From positions 1 to 9,480 of the forward strand of contig RFTR01000063.1 in assembly GCA_009923345.1 (NCBI GenBank): DNA of 9,480 bases, written 5' to 3'. Both the position numbers and the translations under genes were made by a program. The DNA is from Betaproteobacteria bacterium. Lineage in GTDB: Bacteria > Pseudomonadota > Gammaproteobacteria > Burkholderiales > Burkholderiaceae_C. Positions within the stretch are counted from its first letter, which is position 1, and every line of letters begins with the position of its first letter. The notes under the pieces were generated by a model, which was given only the letters and a program-made list of their open reading frames with translations, had not been told where the DNA came from and ran no database searches. Of the stretch, positions 1-6,082 are shown in pieces.

Positions 1-686
1 CGGAATACGTGCATCCTTTTATGCAGGTCAACCAGGCCAATGGTGCGGGTTATATTGTGGTCACTACCGACAAAGGTTTGTGCGGCGGCCTCAACACCAA
101 TGTGTTGCGCAGCATGCACCACAAAATGCGCGAATTGCAAGGCCAGGGCCTGCAACCGCAAGCGGTGGCGATTGGCAACAAAGGATTGGGCTTTTTGAAT
201 CGCTCCGGCGTCAAAGTACTGGCGCAAGTGGTGCAACTTGGTGATACGCCACATTTGGAAAAGCTGATTGGCCCGGTGAAGGCTTTGCTGGACGCCTATG
301 TGGCTGGTGAAGTGCGGGTAATTTACTTGTGTTTTACCCGTTTTATCAACACCATGAAGCAAGAACCGGTGGTGGAACAATTACTTCCGCTGTCCTCCGA
401 ATCGCTGAACAAACATGCCACAGGTGCTACCTGGGACTACATCTATGAGCCCGACGCCAATGTGGTGATCGACGATTTGCTTTTGCGTTACGTGGAAGCC
501 CTGGTGTACCAGGCTGTGGCCGAAAGCATGGCGTCCGAGCAATCGGCCCGCATGGTGGCGATGAAGTCGGCCACCGATAACGCCGGCAACGTGATTAACG
601 AACTCAAACTGGTTTACAACAAGACGCGTCAAGCTGCGATCACCAAGGAATTGTCCGAGATCGTTGCAGGCGCGGCTGCTGTCTGA
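1..686 (+). CDS. atpG: ATP synthase F1 gamma subunit, 3' part
   Basis: This is the C-terminal part of the gamma subunit, the central rotor shaft of F1Fo ATP synthase on the cytoplasmic face of the membrane. It couples proton-driven rotation of the c ring to catalysis in the alpha3beta3 head. The reading frame is already open at the window edge (complete codons from position 3, Glu-Tyr-Val), so the GTG at 9 is an internal codon and not the start. The 'TDKGLCGGLN' motif typical of gamma and the long C-terminal helix ending 'KTRQAAITKELSEIVAGAA' are visible. About 227 residues are present, against the roughly 290 usual for the family, so about 60 N-terminal residues lie upstream. It is followed after 24 bases by atpD, in the standard atp operon order. 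No internal damage is seen. Confidence 0.97.
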   Translation, partial: EYVHPFMQVNQANGAGYIVVTTDKGLCGGLNTNVLRSMHHKMRELQGQGLQPQAVAIGNKGLGFLNRSGVKVLAQVVQLGDTPHLEKLIGPVKALLDAYVAGEVRVIYLCFTRFINTMKQEPVVEQLLPLSSESLNKHATGATWDYIYEPDANVVIDDLLLRYVEALVYQAVAESMASEQSARMVAMKSATDNAGNVINELKLVYNKTRQAAITKELSEIVAGAAAV

Positions 687-710
687 TTTTAATTTTTGGA
701 GCAAAAAAAC

Positions 711-2138
711 ATGGCTCATGAGACCACCCATAAGAACCAAGGCGTTCAGGGAAAAATCGTTCAATGTATTGGCGCCGTGGTGGACGTCGAATTCCCACGT
801 GACCACATGCCTCGCGTGTATGACGCGCTCAAGTTAGAGGGCACTGCGCTCACGCTTGAAGTGCAACAGCAACTCGGTGACGGCATCGTCCGCACCATTG
901 CCTTGGGCACCTCTGACGGCTTACGCCGTGGTTTGATGGTGACCAACACCGGTGCTGCGATTACTGTGCCGGTCGGCAAAGGAACTTTGGGTCGCATCAT
1001 GGACGTGTTGGGTAACCCCATCGACGAGCGCGGACCTGTCGACCAAACACAGACTGCTTCTATCCACCGCAAAGCACCTGCGTATGACGAACTCAGCCCT
1101 TCGCAAGAATTGCTTGAGACTGGCATTAAGGTGATCGACTTGGTCTGTCCTTTCGCCAAGGGCGGTAAGGTCGGATTGTTCGGTGGCGCAGGTGTGGGCA
1201 AAACCGTGAACATGATGGAACTCATCAACAACATCGCCAAAGCGCACAGCGGTTTGTCTGTGTTTGCTGGTGTGGGTGAGCGTACCCGTGAAGGTAACGA
1301 CTTCTACCATGAGATGGCTGATTCCGGCGTGGTGAACCTTGAGAACCTCGGCGAGTCTAAAGTGGCCATGGTCTACGGTCAGATGAATGAGCCTCCTGGT
1401 AACCGCCTGCGCGTGGCGTTGACAGGTTTGACCATCGCTGAGTCATTCCGTGACGAGGGCCGTGATGTGTTGTTCTTCGTGGACAACATCTATCGCTACA
1501 CCTTGGCCGGAACTGAAGTGTCAGCCTTGTTGGGTCGTATGCCTTCTGCGGTGGGTTACCAGCCTACATTGGCCGAAGAAATGGGCCGATTGCAAGAGCG
1601 TATTACGTCAACAAAAATCGGCTCCATCACATCCATCCAAGCGGTGTATGTGCCAGCGGACGACTTGACCGACCCGTCGCCTGCTACCACCTTCGCCCAC
1701 TTGGACTCTACTGTGGTGTTGAGCCGTGATATTGCAGCTTTGGGTATCTACCCAGCGGTCGACCCACTCGACTCCACCAGTCGCCAGTTGGACCCACTCG
1801 TCGTTGGTGAAGAGCACTACGCAACAGCCCGCGCTGTGCAAGGTACTTTGCAGCGCTACAAAGAATTGCGCGACATCATTGCGATTTTGGGTATGGACGA
1901 ATTGGCACCAGAAGACAAACTTGCAGTGGCCCGTGCCCGCAAGATCCAACGTTTCTTGTCACAGCCTTTCCACGTCGCTGAAGTGTTTACCGGTTCACCC
2001 GGCAAATACGTCACCTTGGCTGAAACCATTCGCGGTTTCAAAATGATCGCCAGCGGTGAGTGTGACCACTTGCCAGAACAAGCCTTCTACATGGTGGGAA
2101 CCATCGACGAAGCGTTCGAAAAAGCCAAGAAGATCTGA
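711..2138 (+). CDS. atpD: ATP synthase F1 beta subunit (catalytic)
   Basis: This is the catalytic beta subunit, which makes ATP from ADP and phosphate (EC 7.1.2.2) in the alpha3beta3 head. The 475-residue length is normal. The N-terminal beta barrel begins 'VQGKIVQCIGAVVDVEFPRD'. The Walker A motif GGAGVGKT is at residues 158-165 (K164, T165), the catalytic Glu is E190 in 'GERTREG', and the Walker B Asp is D258 in 'LFFVDN'. The 'PSAVGYQPTLA' segment and the C-terminal 'DELAPEDK' motif (DELSEED in E. coli) are present. I chose the ATG at 711 because a good Shine-Dalgarno GGAG lies at 698-701, nine bases upstream. An in-frame TTG at 696 would bury that site. The protein has a short hydrophilic N-terminal extension (MAHETTHKNQG). 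atpC begins seven bases after the stop. Confidence 0.98.
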   Translation: MAHETTHKNQGVQGKIVQCIGAVVDVEFPRDHMPRVYDALKLEGTALTLEVQQQLGDGIVRTIALGTSDGLRRGLMVTNTGAAITVPVGKGTLGRIMDVLGNPIDERGPVDQTQTASIHRKAPAYDELSPSQELLETGIKVIDLVCPFAKGGKVGLFGGAGVGKTVNMMELINNIAKAHSGLSVFAGVGERTREGNDFYHEMADSGVVNLENLGESKVAMVYGQMNEPPGNRLRVALTGLTIAESFRDEGRDVLFFVDNIYRYTLAGTEVSALLGRMPSAVGYQPTLAEEMGRLQERITSTKIGSITSIQAVYVPADDLTDPSPATTFAHLDSTVVLSRDIAALGIYPAVDPLDSTSRQLDPLVVGEEHYATARAVQGTLQRYKELRDIIAILGMDELAPEDKLAVARARKIQRFLSQPFHVAEVFTGSPGKYVTLAETIRGFKMIASGECDHLPEQAFYMVGTIDEAFEKAKKI

Positions 2139-2145
2139 GACTAGT

Positions 2146-2562
2146 ATGCGCACCATTCACGTCGATGTTGTCAGCGCAGAAGAGTCCATCTTCTCAGGCG
2201 AAGCTACTTTTGTGGCTTTGCCTGGTGAGGCGGGCGAACTTGGTATCTATCCCCGCCACACCCCGTTGATCACACGTATCCGTCCTGGATCCGTGCGTAT
2301 CCATACGGCAGACGGCGGTGAAGAATTCGTGTTTGTTGCCGGTGGCATTTTGGAAGTCCAACCCGACTGCGTTACCGTTATGTCTGACACGGCAGTGCGT
2401 GGCAATGATTTGGACGAAGAAAAGGCCAACTCCGCCAAGCAAGCCGCAGAAGAAGCTATCAAAAACGCCAAGAGCGATGTAGACCTGGCCCGTGCCCGTT
2501 CTGAACTCGCCATTTTGGCCGCTGAATTGTCTGCCTTGCGTCGTTACCGCGCGAAGAAATAA
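2146..2562 (+). CDS. atpC: ATP synthase F1 epsilon subunit
   Basis: This is the epsilon subunit, which binds gamma at the foot of the central stalk and inhibits ATP hydrolysis in bacteria. Its 138 residues are close to the usual 139. The N-terminal beta-sandwich (about 1-85) includes 'GEAGELGIYPRHTPLIT' and 'FVAGGILEVQP', both characteristic of the family. The C-terminal helical hairpin (about 90-138) is Ala/Glu/Lys rich and ends 'LSALRRYRAKK'. The start is the ATG at 2146, seven bases after the atpD stop. The frame stays open upstream inside atpD, but this ATG matches the usual epsilon N-terminus (MRTIHVDVVSAE). The Shine-Dalgarno match is weak, and coupling to atpD translation is likely. 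It is the last gene of the atp operon. Confidence 0.97.
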   Translation: MRTIHVDVVSAEESIFSGEATFVALPGEAGELGIYPRHTPLITRIRPGSVRIHTADGGEEFVFVAGGILEVQPDCVTVMSDTAVRGNDLDEEKANSAKQAAEEAIKNAKSDVDLARARSELAILAAELSALRRYRAKK

Positions 2563-2610
2563 ATCACCAGTACGTCTACAACCCGCGTACCAAAGTAAGT
2601 TGCTCTTACA

Positions 2611-2648
2611 AACAAAGCCCCATTCGAAAGACTGGGGCTTTGTTTTTG
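2611..2648 (+). terminator. Intrinsic terminator of the atp operon
   Basis: A perfect 12-bp inverted repeat (AACAAAGCCCCA at 2611-2622 and TGGGGCTTTGTT at 2633-2644) encloses a 10-base loop and runs into a T-run at 2643-2647. It lies 48 bases after the atpC stop and before the next ribosome binding site. This is a classic Rho-independent terminator that ends atp operon transcription. The rest of the 2563-2676 gap shows no other gene. No convincing -35/-10 pair is visible for the next gene. Confidence 0.92.
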
Positions 2649-2676
2649 TCTCAATAAATCAGGAGACAATTGCGCT

Positions 2677-3126
2677 ATGCCTAAAGCCAAACTCCAAGCC
2701 GCAACCGTTGGTGGTTCTGCACACGATGTAGAAGCCCAGTTTTACGAAGCGCTGCAAACCGGTGATTTAGAAAAACTCATGGCGTGCTGGGCCGACGAAG
2801 ATGACATTGTGTGTGTCCATCCCGGGGGCCCTAGGTTAGTGGGTAATGCACAGATTCGCGCTGCATTTGAAGCCATGTTCAACAACGGGACGATAGCCGC
2901 TATTCCTGAGCGCGTGTGCAAAGTTGATTCCTTAACGAGCGCGATGCACAACGTGATTGAGCGCATCTCTATCCAAACGCCAGAGGGCGTGCAATACGCA
3001 TTGGTTGTGGCCACCAATGTTTACCAACGCACCGCGCAAGGTTGGCGCATGGTGGCTCACCACGCAAGCCCTGGCACTTCCGCCGCACATGCAGAGGCGC
3101 AAGAGTCGCCTCAGGTTTTGCATTGA
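2677..3126 (+). CDS. NTF2/SnoaL-like (DUF4440-type) protein
   Basis: This 149-residue protein has the pattern of the NTF2-like superfamily, in the SnoaL_3/DUF4440 style. It starts with a helix 'VEAQFYEALQTGDLEKLMACW', followed by 'VCVHPGGPRLVGNAQIRAAF', where a cone-shaped alpha+beta barrel forms a pocket. It ends with paired strands 'YALVVATNVYQRTAQGWRMV' and the frequent 'HHASP' finish. Members range from enzymes to simple ligand-binding proteins, so no reaction can be assigned. No signal peptide or membrane segment is seen, so it is probably cytoplasmic. The ATG at 2677 has a good AGGAG at 2661-2665. The last 20 residues are low-complexity (Ala/Glu/Gln) and probably disordered. Its stop codon overlaps the start of the hydrolase gene, which suggests translational coupling. 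Confidence 0.85.
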   Translation: MPKAKLQAATVGGSAHDVEAQFYEALQTGDLEKLMACWADEDDIVCVHPGGPRLVGNAQIRAAFEAMFNNGTIAAIPERVCKVDSLTSAMHNVIERISIQTPEGVQYALVVATNVYQRTAQGWRMVAHHASPGTSAAHAEAQESPQVLH

Positions 3127-4133
3127 CCTGGAGTTACCGCGCCCCTTGGTGGTTGCCGGGGGGAAATCTACAAACCATCTATGCCGCAAAAGGATTTCGC
3201 CGGCTCACTGACGCAGCACCCGTTTGGCAACGACAGCGCTGGGAAACACCAGACAACGACTTTATAGATGTGGATTGGCTAAGGCCTTTTGCGGCGGCAG
3301 GTGACATACGAAAAAATGAAATCTATACAAACACGCGCAATCCATTGCTGGCGTTGTTTCACGGCCTAGAAGGCTCATCTGCTAGTCACTACGCCATAGC
3401 CTTTGCCCATGAAGTGCGAAAAATCGGATGGCAAATGGCTGTGCCACATTTCAGAGGTTGCAGCGGAGACATGAACCGTACCCCGCGTGCATACCATTCG
3501 GGCGATTACCAAGAGATTGACTGGATACTCAAGCGCTTTCAAAGCATGCATGAAGGCCCAGTGGTCGCGGTAGGCATATCGCTCGGAGGAAACGCGCTGA
3601 TGAAATGGGCGGGCGAAGTAAAGACAGCAGCACACAAAACAGTCAATGCGATTGCCAGTGTGTGTGCGCCTCTTGACTTAACTGCCAGCGGACATGCCAT
3701 AGACAGTGGGTTCAACCGCATCGCTTACGCCAAAATGTTTTTAGACAGCATGAAACCTAGAGCGATGGCCAAGCTAGCCCAATTTCCAAATCTTTTCGAT
3801 GCACAGGCCATGCAGTCGGTCACCACCTTGTTTGAGTTTGACGATATCTTCACTGCACCCCTACACGGATTTGAAAATGCAACCGACTATTGGCGGCGTG
3901 CGTCGGCCAAGCCTGTGCTTGGCGATATTGCATTGCCGGCCTGGGTAATCAATCCGCAAAACGACCCTTTTGTGCCGCAGAGTTGCTTGCCCAATCAAGA
4001 TGAGGTCGCGCCTTGCGTGGAGTTATGCCAACCCAAAGACGGTGGTCATGTTGGATTTACCAGTGGCGCATTTCCGGGAACCTTGCAAGCACTGCCGCAA
4101 GCAGTATTGCAATGGTTTGGTGGCAAAATTTAA
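3123..4133 (+). CDS. YheT/EMB8-type alpha/beta-fold hydrolase
   Basis: This is a predicted cytoplasmic serine hydrolase of the YheT (EMB8/ABHD1-3-like) family, likely an esterase or lipase-type enzyme whose natural substrate is poorly known. The family signature 'WLPGGNLQTI' is at residues 10-19. The oxyanion-region motif 'FHGLEGSSASHY' is at 79-90 and 'HFRGCSGDMNR' at 109-119. The nucleophile elbow G-I-S-L-G gives Ser153. Asp281 in 'NPQNDPFVP' and His309 in 'GGHVGF' complete the triad. The length is 336 residues, near the family norm. I chose the TTG at 3123 because it puts the signature close to the N-terminus, overlaps the upstream TGA as TTGA, and has CAGG at 3112-3115. An in-frame ATG at 3042 would overlap the upstream gene by 85 bases and add an Arg-rich tail unlike the family. 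Confidence 0.9.
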   Translation: MTWSYRAPWWLPGGNLQTIYAAKGFRRLTDAAPVWQRQRWETPDNDFIDVDWLRPFAAAGDIRKNEIYTNTRNPLLALFHGLEGSSASHYAIAFAHEVRKIGWQMAVPHFRGCSGDMNRTPRAYHSGDYQEIDWILKRFQSMHEGPVVAVGISLGGNALMKWAGEVKTAAHKTVNAIASVCAPLDLTASGHAIDSGFNRIAYAKMFLDSMKPRAMAKLAQFPNLFDAQAMQSVTTLFEFDDIFTAPLHGFENATDYWRRASAKPVLGDIALPAWVINPQNDPFVPQSCLPNQDEVAPCVELCQPKDGGHVGFTSGAFPGTLQALPQAVLQWFGGKI

Positions 4134-4154
4134 GCAGCCTTTAAGCGCAAAACC

Positions 4155-4715
4155 ATGGATGAAATCGTCAAACAAGCCCTAGCCAAATGGCCCAATGTGC
4201 CCGACTGTTACGGTTGGTTAGGACTGGATGCGCGCGGTGATTGGTATATGCGTGACGACGCTGTGCAAGCGGCAGGCGACTTTGCAAAAAGCAAAGGATC
4301 GAAACTACAACATGACAAGCTCATCGAATTCATCGGACGTAATTACGATGTAAATGCTGATGGGCTATGGTTTTTTCAAAATGGGCCACAACGCGTCTAT
4401 GTTGAACTAGAAGTAACGCCTTGGGTTTGGCGCTTGCAACCCGATGGAAGCTTACTAAGCCATACCCAGCATGTGGCCGTCTACCGAAACAGTTGGGTAG
4501 ACGATGCTGGCTGGCTGTATCTAGAAACCGATCTAGGATTTGGGCTCGTGCACAGCATGGACATGTTGCAGGCAGTGCAAAAAATTGAGTCTGAAGAGTG
4601 GACGCCGCAAAAGTTTGTTAAGGTTGATTTACAAAAACGTTTTGGCTTTTATTTGAGTCCCCTCGAAATCGCACGCCAAAAACAACAAACCCATAAAAAA
4701 AGCCACCTTGTTTGA
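4155..4715 (+). CDS. Conserved protein of unknown function (possibly DUF2944)
   Basis: This 186-residue protein is soluble-looking, with no signal peptide or membrane segment. It resembles a betaproteobacterial family of unknown function, recalled from memory as possibly DUF2944; that number is unverified. Conserved-looking blocks include 'NVPDCYGWLGLDARGDWYMR' near residues 14-33, 'GLWFFQNGPQRVYVELE' in the middle, and a later 'YLETDLGFGLVHSMDM'. The protein is rich in Trp and Tyr. The start is the ATG at 4155, 21 bases after the hydrolase stop, with no clear Shine-Dalgarno, so it is probably in the same transcript. The stop codon sits in the loop of the terminator, so the last residues (about KKSHLV) are encoded by the 5' arm of the hairpin. 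The product cannot be named further. Confidence 0.8.
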   Translation: MDEIVKQALAKWPNVPDCYGWLGLDARGDWYMRDDAVQAAGDFAKSKGSKLQHDKLIEFIGRNYDVNADGLWFFQNGPQRVYVELEVTPWVWRLQPDGSLLSHTQHVAVYRNSWVDDAGWLYLETDLGFGLVHSMDMLQAVQKIESEEWTPQKFVKVDLQKRFGFYLSPLEIARQKQQTHKKSHLV

Positions 4716-4729
4716 CAGGTGGCTTTTTT
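4695..4729. terminator. Bidirectional intrinsic terminator between convergent genes
   Basis: A perfect 13-bp inverted repeat (AAAAAAGCCACCT at 4696-4708 and AGGTGGCTTTTTT at 4717-4729) encloses an 8-base loop. The T-run on the right ends plus-strand transcription. The seven As at 4695-4701 give an equal U-run on the minus strand, so it should also end the cytochrome transcript, whose stop is at 4749. The TGA of the upstream plus-strand gene (4713-4715) falls in the loop. Confidence 0.93.
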
Positions 4730-4748
4730 GTGAAGAGAAAAAACTAAG

Positions 4749-5255
4749 TTACTTGGCTTCTGGTTTGTTGGGTTCAGTCAGCTTACCACCGCTGCCGTTC
4801 GCCATATAGACAACAGCGCGACCAATTTCAAAGTCGCTGTATTCGCCGCCAGCTTGTGCTGCCATACTGCCCTTGCCCTTGAGAGCTGAGGTCAACAAAG
4901 CTGAGTAGCCTTTACCTAAACGAGACGCCCAAGCACCAGCATCGCCAAATTTTGGTGCGCCTAAACTACCGGCCGCATGGCAACCACCACATTGGCCTTT
5001 GTAAACTTCTTCGCCATTGCGCGGTTCTGCGTTGGCAGACTTGATTTCAACAGAGCCCACCTTTTGAATGCGTGCTGCGACCGATTCAGGTGAGTTGGAG
5101 CTACCAGCTTGTGGTTTGTATTCTGAAGTGACGTAATAGACCAAGCCAATAATGACGATAACCGGAAGAATGAACGAATAAGCGACAGCCCACAAAAGCT
5201 GTTTAGGGGTTTTGATGGGGCCCGTGTGGGCTTCTTCGTGGTGGTTGTCGCTCAT
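4749..5255 (-). CDS. Membrane-anchored cytochrome c5-like c-type cytochrome
   Basis: This 168-residue monohaem c-type cytochrome is an electron carrier facing the periplasm. An N-terminal hydrophilic His/Glu-rich stretch (1-19) precedes a single membrane segment (about 20-42, LLWAVAYSFILPVIVIIGLV), which acts as an uncleaved anchor. A flexible linker follows. The haem motif C-G-G-C-H is at residues 89-93 with His93 as proximal ligand. Met131 in 'GKGSMAAQAGG' is the likely distal ligand, matching the position in cytochrome c5. A tail rich in Lys, Glu and Pro ends the protein. I chose the ATG at 5255, with AGGA at 5266-5269 on the complementary strand ten bases away. An upstream in-frame codon at 5294 would lie within the predicted promoter. 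A role passing electrons to a terminal oxidase is an inference; no oxidase gene is in view. Confidence 0.92.
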   Translation of the reverse strand: MSDNHHEEAHTGPIKTPKQLLWAVAYSFILPVIVIIGLVYYVTSEYKPQAGSSNSPESVAARIQKVGSVEIKSANAEPRNGEEVYKGQCGGCHAAGSLGAPKFGDAGAWASRLGKGYSALLTSALKGKGSMAAQAGGEYSDFEIGRAVVYMANGSGGKLTEPNKPEAK

Positions 5256-5294
5256 GATGAGGGAAGTCCTTAAGGGGTACGCAAAACAACTCAA

Positions 5295-5300
5295 ATTATA
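5295..5300 (-). promoter_or_regulatory. Predicted -10 element for the cytochrome gene
   Basis: The minus strand reads a consensus TATAAT here. Transcription would start near 5288, leaving a leader of about 33 bases before the ATG at 5255. No clear -35 hexamer is found at 16-18 bases spacing, so this is a single-element call. Confidence 0.5.
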
Positions 5301-5310
5301 GCCAGCCCTC

Positions 5311-5316
5311 TACAAT
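5311..5316 (+). promoter_or_regulatory. Predicted -10 element for tRNA-Arg
   Basis: TACAAT (5 of 6 to consensus) is followed by a GC-rich stretch (GGCCCG), as is common in the discriminator of stable RNA promoters. Transcription would start near 5323, about 12 bases before the mature tRNA. The -35 position (around 5288-5293) matches consensus poorly. This element lies just 10 bases from the minus-strand -10, so the two promoters face away from each other and overlap. Confidence 0.5.
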
Positions 5317-5334
5317 GGCCCGTCACGCCACGAT

Positions 5335-5410
5335 GCGGCTGTAGCTCAGTGGATAGAGTATTGGCCTCCGAAGCCAAGGGTCGTGGGTTCGATCCCCGCC
5401 AGCCGCACCA
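5335..5410 (+). tRNA. tRNA-Arg (anticodon CCG)
   Basis: This is a complete 76-base tRNA with encoded CCA. The acceptor stem GCGGCTG (5335-5341) pairs with CAGCCGC (5400-5406). The D arm starts GCTC at 5344. The anticodon stem TTGGC/GCCAA (5361-5365 and 5373-5377) holds the loop CTCCGAA, with anticodon CCG at 5368-5370 reading CGG arginine codons. The T arm GTGGG-TTCGATC-CCCGC is intact, then discriminator A and CCA at 5408-5410. Stem pairing is complete apart from one G-T pair in the T stem. No integrase or att duplication is seen next to it in the window. Confidence 0.97.
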
Positions 5411-5527
5411 ATTTAATCCTTTTTAATTCAACATTTGAGTGTTTTACTCAGGGCTTGTCACAAAAGTCCCGCATCTAGTCGACTTTATTGATAATCAACT
5501 TCTTTCAAATTCATAAGTTTGCCGACC
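5411..5527 (+). promoter_or_regulatory. Leader region of the OmpA/CHASE2/caspase operon
   Basis: This 117-base AT-rich gap separates the tRNA from the OmpA-like gene and should hold the operon promoter. A TTGTCA (-35-like) is at 5455-5460 and a GATAAT (-10-like) at 5490-5495, but their spacing (29 bases) is wrong for one sigma70 promoter. TTGATAATCAA at 5488-5498 is an 11-base near-perfect inverted repeat that could bind a regulator. A short stem (TGAGT/ACTCA, 5436-5450) lacks a T-run and is not a terminator. The promoter is not identified with confidence. Confidence 0.3.
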
Positions 5528-6082
5528 ATGAAAAACACACTATCAGCACTCTCATTTCTAGCCTTCGCTGCCTTGGTCAATTCTTCGGTCTTTGCGCAAG
5601 CAACGCCCAGCGCACAACAGATGATCGAGCAACTCAAGGTACAACCTGTGCCCGAAGCACCAAGACGCACCCGTAGCCTGCGTAACTTATCGGTAGAGGC
5701 GGTGGACCAAGCAGCCGAGGCCGCGCCACCTGCCCCCGTAGTGAAACCTTCTCTGTCGTTGCAGATCCAGTTTGAGTTCAACTCTGCGCAAATCAGCCCG
5801 GTCAGCCAACAAGCCTTGCTCAACTTATCCACTGCATTGAAAGCGGCAGAACTCAGCGCATCTAAATTTGAAGTCGAGGGTCACACCGACGCCAAGGGCA
5901 GTGATGCCTACAACCTCAAACTCAGCCAGCAACGTGCAGAGGCAGTGCAGCAATTTTTGGTGCACCACGGCGTTGCCATCAATAGATTGGTTGCTTCTGG
6001 CAAAGGTTCGACACATCTTGCTAATGCGTCCAATCCATTAGCGGCTGAAAACCGTCGGGTCCGCATTGTTAACCTCGACTGA
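5528..6082 (+). CDS. Secreted OmpA-family peptidoglycan-binding protein
   Basis: This 184-residue envelope protein is predicted to bind peptidoglycan without covalent linkage. A Sec signal peptide covers residues 1-23, with likely cleavage after 'SSVFA'. There is no lipobox Cys, so it is not a Pal-type lipoprotein, and no beta-barrel domain is present. A linker with charged and Pro/Ala-rich stretches (24-75) leads to an OmpA C-terminal domain (about 76-184), with 'IQFEFNSAQI' opening it. The diaminopimelate-contact residues Asp121 ('GHTDAKGS') and Arg136 ('LSQQRAEAV') keep the 15-residue spacing of E. coli OmpA D271/R286. The start is the ATG at 5528; a TTG at 5519 is possible but the ATG gives a normal signal peptide. 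No strong Shine-Dalgarno is visible. The 3' end overlaps the CHASE2 gene by 17 bases, which suggests coupled expression. Confidence 0.88.
   Translation: MKNTLSALSFLAFAALVNSSVFAQATPSAQQMIEQLKVQPVPEAPRRTRSLRNLSVEAVDQAAEAAPPAPVVKPSLSLQIQFEFNSAQISPVSQQALLNLSTALKAAELSASKFEVEGHTDAKGSDAYNLKLSQQRAEAVQQFLVHHGVAINRLVASGKGSTHLANASNPLAAENRRVRIVNLD

Noticed and set aside
696..710. TTG at 696 as start of atpD
   Set aside because: It lies at the Shine-Dalgarno sequence itself; the ATG at 711 has the correct spacing.
381..1310. Minus-strand open frames opposite atpG and atpD
   Set aside because: They lie opposite highly conserved ATP synthase coding sequence and have His/Ser/Cys-rich compositions typical of antisense shadows.
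1760..1800. Repeated GACCCACTCG within atpD
   Set aside because: The two copies encode the conserved VDPLDST and LDPLV segments of the beta subunit, so the repeat follows from protein sequence.
3042..3122. ATG at 3042 as start of the hydrolase
   Set aside because: It would overlap the upstream gene by 85 bases and add an Arg-rich N-terminus foreign to the YheT family; the TTG at 3123 fits better.
5335..5410. tRNA-Arg as an integration site for a mobile island starting at the OmpA gene
   Set aside because: No integrase, no repeat of the tRNA 3' end and no clear shift in base composition are visible in the window.
5436..5450. Short hairpin downstream of tRNA-Arg as a terminator
   Set aside because: The stem is only five base pairs and no T-run follows.
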